From assembly GCA_016763755.1 (NCBI GenBank), contig JAESTD010000246.1, forward strand, positions 1 through 44,590: a stretch of DNA of 44,590 nucleotides, read 5' to 3'. Of this stretch, positions 42,830 through 44,590 are shown piece by piece; position 1 is the first letter of the stretch, and each line of letters begins with the position of its first letter. The stretch comes from Mucilaginibacter sp. Its GTDB lineage: Bacteria > Bacteroidota > Bacteroidia > Sphingobacteriales > Sphingobacteriaceae. A model generated the notes under the pieces. That model had not been told where the DNA came from. It made no database searches and saw nothing but the letters and a program-made list of their open reading frames with translations. A program made the position numbers and the translations under genes.

Positions 42830-43705
42830 CTACTTCAAAAATGCATTCAGATAAGTTAAAAGTGTTGCATTTTGCATCATCAGGCTAACATGGCCCTGTG
42901 CAGGCACAATAGCCAATTGCGCTTTAGGCATAGGCTGCATATCCGCAGAAACCCCACCGCCCAATAACTTGTAAGTTTCTGCAAGTTCAACTTTATCCAG
43001 CCCATCATTATCACCCGCAATGATGAGCACTGGTGCTTTGATCTTTGCAATGTTGGCGTCGCCCATATCAAACGGCTCACCGGCAAAGGCTATCATTTGT
43101 GTAATAAATTTATTCCAATTTGTTTTGTCGGGTGCTACGGCATCATAAGCCGTTTTCATCGGGCTATTGTCAAAAAGTTCCGGTTTAAATGATTTAAAAG
43201 CATCAGCTATCTCGGGCAACCATCCTGTGCTTTTATAGGTAGAGGATATAATAACCAATTTATTCAATCGTTTTGGGTATAAGATAGCAAACTGGTAAGC
43301 TACAGATCCACCCATACTGTAGCCTGCAATGTCGGCACTATCCACTTTCAGATAATCCATTACGCCGGCAACATCTTTTGCTAAATTCAGGTTTGATAAT
43401 TTCCTGTCTGAATATGGCGTATGGCCATGTCCCTGCATCTCAATGGCTATCACTTTCCTGTTTTTTGAGAGTTGGGGCAGTAACTCGGCCCAGTTACCCT
43501 CGATGGTCATAAAGGCTCCGTGAAGCAACACAAGTGGTTTGCCTTCTCCGTATACTTCATAGTAAACTTTAATGCCATTTACGGGTGCGTAACCGCTGGA
43601 AGATGGTTTGGTCTGTTGCGCTTTAGACTGAATTGCGCTAATGAAAAACATAGCAACCATCAATACCAAGCCGGCAATCCTGGTTCTTGTAAATCCTCTT
43701 TTCAT
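42830..43705 (-). CDS. Secreted alpha/beta hydrolase
   Basis: The 291-residue protein has a basic, hydrophobic signal segment (MKRGFTRTRIAGLVLMVAMF; cleavage near residue 30). The oxyanion region is LVLLHGAFMTIEGNW and the nucleophile elbow is GYSMGG with S130. The acid lies in IIAGDNDGLDKVELAE and the histidine in VPAQGHVSLMM. It is a member of the ordinary alpha/beta-hydrolase fold, probably an esterase or lipase-like enzyme working in the periplasm. The substrate is unknown. It lies between the histidine kinase and response-regulator genes and ends at its own terminator. Confidence 0.87.
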   Translation of the reverse strand: MKRGFTRTRIAGLVLMVAMFFISAIQSKAQQTKPSSSGYAPVNGIKVYYEVYGEGKPLVLLHGAFMTIEGNWAELLPQLSKNRKVIAIEMQGHGHTPYSDRKLSNLNLAKDVAGVMDYLKVDSADIAGYSMGGSVAYQFAILYPKRLNKLVIISSTYKSTGWLPEIADAFKSFKPELFDNSPMKTAYDAVAPDKTNWNKFITQMIAFAGEPFDMGDANIAKIKAPVLIIAGDNDGLDKVELAETYKLLGGGVSADMQPMPKAQLAIVPAQGHVSLMMQNATLLTYLNAFLK

Positions 43706-43823
43706 GATATGGTTATTTAAATTGTTGTGTCAGTTGATTAACAATACAAATAACCGATGAATAGCAAAACTTTACACTGTATGAAAATGACAATTTAAGG
43801 GGCTATTTGCGACACAGGTATCC

Positions 43824-44590
43824 TTACAGCGGCAGTGTAAACCAAAAGGTTGTGCCTTTATCCAACTCGCTTTCAACCCCGATACTGCCACCGTGTTTTT
43901 TTATGATCTCCGAAGAAATATATAGCCCTAATCCCAGGCCCGAATACTGGTGACCGACGCTGCTTACGCGGTAATAGCGTTCAAACAAATGAGGGAACTT
44001 TTCTTCGGGTATACCCGGGCCATAGTCGGTTACGGATACTTTGGCATTTTGGCCCTCCTTTACAAACCGTACTTCTATCGTTTTTGAATCCGGCGCGTAC
44101 TTAACGGCGTTGTTGACCAGGTTTACCAGTACCTGCTCAATTTTAAACATATCGGCGTTAACCGTAAGGGATTCATCGCCGGTAGCCTCAATGCTAAATA
44201 CGCCTTCGGCACGCACATGCTGGCATGATTCTGCCACCATTGATGATAAAGCGAAATTGGTTTTATTCAAAGCCAAATGGCCTTCAGTCATTTTTGTGGC
44301 GTTCAGCAGGTCATCTATCAAAATACTCACCTTGTTAAGGCTTTTATTTGATTGCGATATCAGCTTAGGCATTATTACAGCGTGGGGGTTATCCTTCATC
44401 CTGTCCAATAACTGCAAGGATGCTTTTAAACTGGTGATGGGTGTACGCAACTCATGGCTTGCCACGCTGATAAACTCATCCTTTTGCTGTATTGCAAGGC
44501 GCCTGTGTGTTACATCCATAAACGTGCCAATGCCGCCAACCAATGCGCCGCTCTCGTCTCTTATCGGTGCAGCATTTATAGATATGTAAA
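43824..44590 (-). CDS. PAS-domain sensor histidine kinase, C-terminal part
   Basis: The frame is open to the right edge, so the N-terminus is missing. The first residues visible (YISINAAPIRDESGALVGG) are the end of a PAS domain, next to GTFMDVTHRRLA. The HisKA domain has the phospho-acceptor histidine in FISVASHELRTPITSLKASL. The HATPase domain has the N box (VNLVNNAVKYAPDS), G1 (VTDYGPGIPEE), F box (HLFERYYR) and G2 (SGLGLGLYISSEII). No transmembrane segment is in view. It is probably the partner of the NtrC-type regulator at 41384-42718, with a hydrolase gene between. Confidence 0.93.
   Translation of the reverse strand, partial: YISINAAPIRDESGALVGGIGTFMDVTHRRLAIQQKDEFISVASHELRTPITSLKASLQLLDRMKDNPHAVIMPKLISQSNKSLNKVSILIDDLLNATKMTEGHLALNKTNFALSSMVAESCQHVRAEGVFSIEATGDESLTVNADMFKIEQVLVNLVNNAVKYAPDSKTIEVRFVKEGQNAKVSVTDYGPGIPEEKFPHLFERYYRVSSVGHQYSGLGLGLYISSEIIKKHGGSIGVESELDKGTTFWFTLPL

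Noticed and set aside
44041..44589. Open frame of 182 codons on the plus strand
   Set aside because: It lies opposite the clear histidine kinase frame with all its catalytic boxes; treated as a shadow.

Overview
The window reads as a chromosomal segment of a Bacteroidota bacterium, most likely family Sphingobacteriaceae (Mucilaginibacter/Pedobacter-like). The signs are a duplicated exbD in the TonB operon, a short NuoG of about 330 residues, a TonB-dependent receptor with an N-terminal carboxypeptidase-regulatory-like domain, absence of Shine-Dalgarno sequences, TAnnTTTG-type -7 promoter boxes, and several kinds of palindromic intergenic repeat. Genus is inferred from protein resemblance only. 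I see no phage, insertion sequence, CRISPR array, tRNA or rRNA. Genes are dense and no gene-free stretch exceeds 300 bases.

Layout. 1-2906 (minus): 5' part of rsmE, a CorC/HlyC-family membrane protein, inorganic pyrophosphatase and a DedA protein. 2959-16075 (minus): a complete 14-gene nuo operon (nuoA to nuoN, with separate nuoC and nuoD) for respiratory complex I, carrying two different palindromic repeats inside the operon. 16162-21975 (minus): exbB-exbD-exbD-tonB, a small membrane protein, a PstS-like lipoprotein and a large periplasmic TPR protein, ending at a strong terminator. 22270-25400 (minus): pckA, a SUI1/YciH factor and a diacylglycerol-kinase-family lipid kinase. 25458-29493 (plus): metK behind a SAM-II-type riboswitch with an enlarged loop, then a DUF4184-EamA fusion and a ROK sugar kinase. 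29494-31301 (minus): a possible small RNA and a CPA1 Na+/H+ antiporter.

31434-37846 (minus) is the most distinctive accessory region. It is one apparent transcription unit bounded by terminators, coding for a secreted unknown protein, an AhpD-like protein, a TonB-dependent receptor, an MFS transporter and two more AhpD-like proteins. All three AhpD paralogues keep the complete E-x11-C-x2-C-x3-H active site. The layout suggests uptake of a small molecule across both membranes coupled to thiol-dependent redox chemistry; the substrate is unknown. The receptor presumably draws energy from the TonB/ExbBD system encoded at 19029-21975.

37983-44590 holds a Spy/CpxP-like periplasmic protein, a DUF3179 membrane protein (plus), a beta-lactamase-fold serine hydrolase, an NtrC-type response regulator whose sigma-54 contact loop is GASTGA instead of GAFTGA, a secreted alpha/beta hydrolase, and a PAS-histidine kinase running off the right edge.

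Strongest second-look items: the SAM-II-type leader of metK, the three-AhpD/TonB-receptor/MFS operon, the GASTGA substitution, the in-frame DUF4184-EamA fusion and the two-hairpin RNA candidate at 29494-29577.
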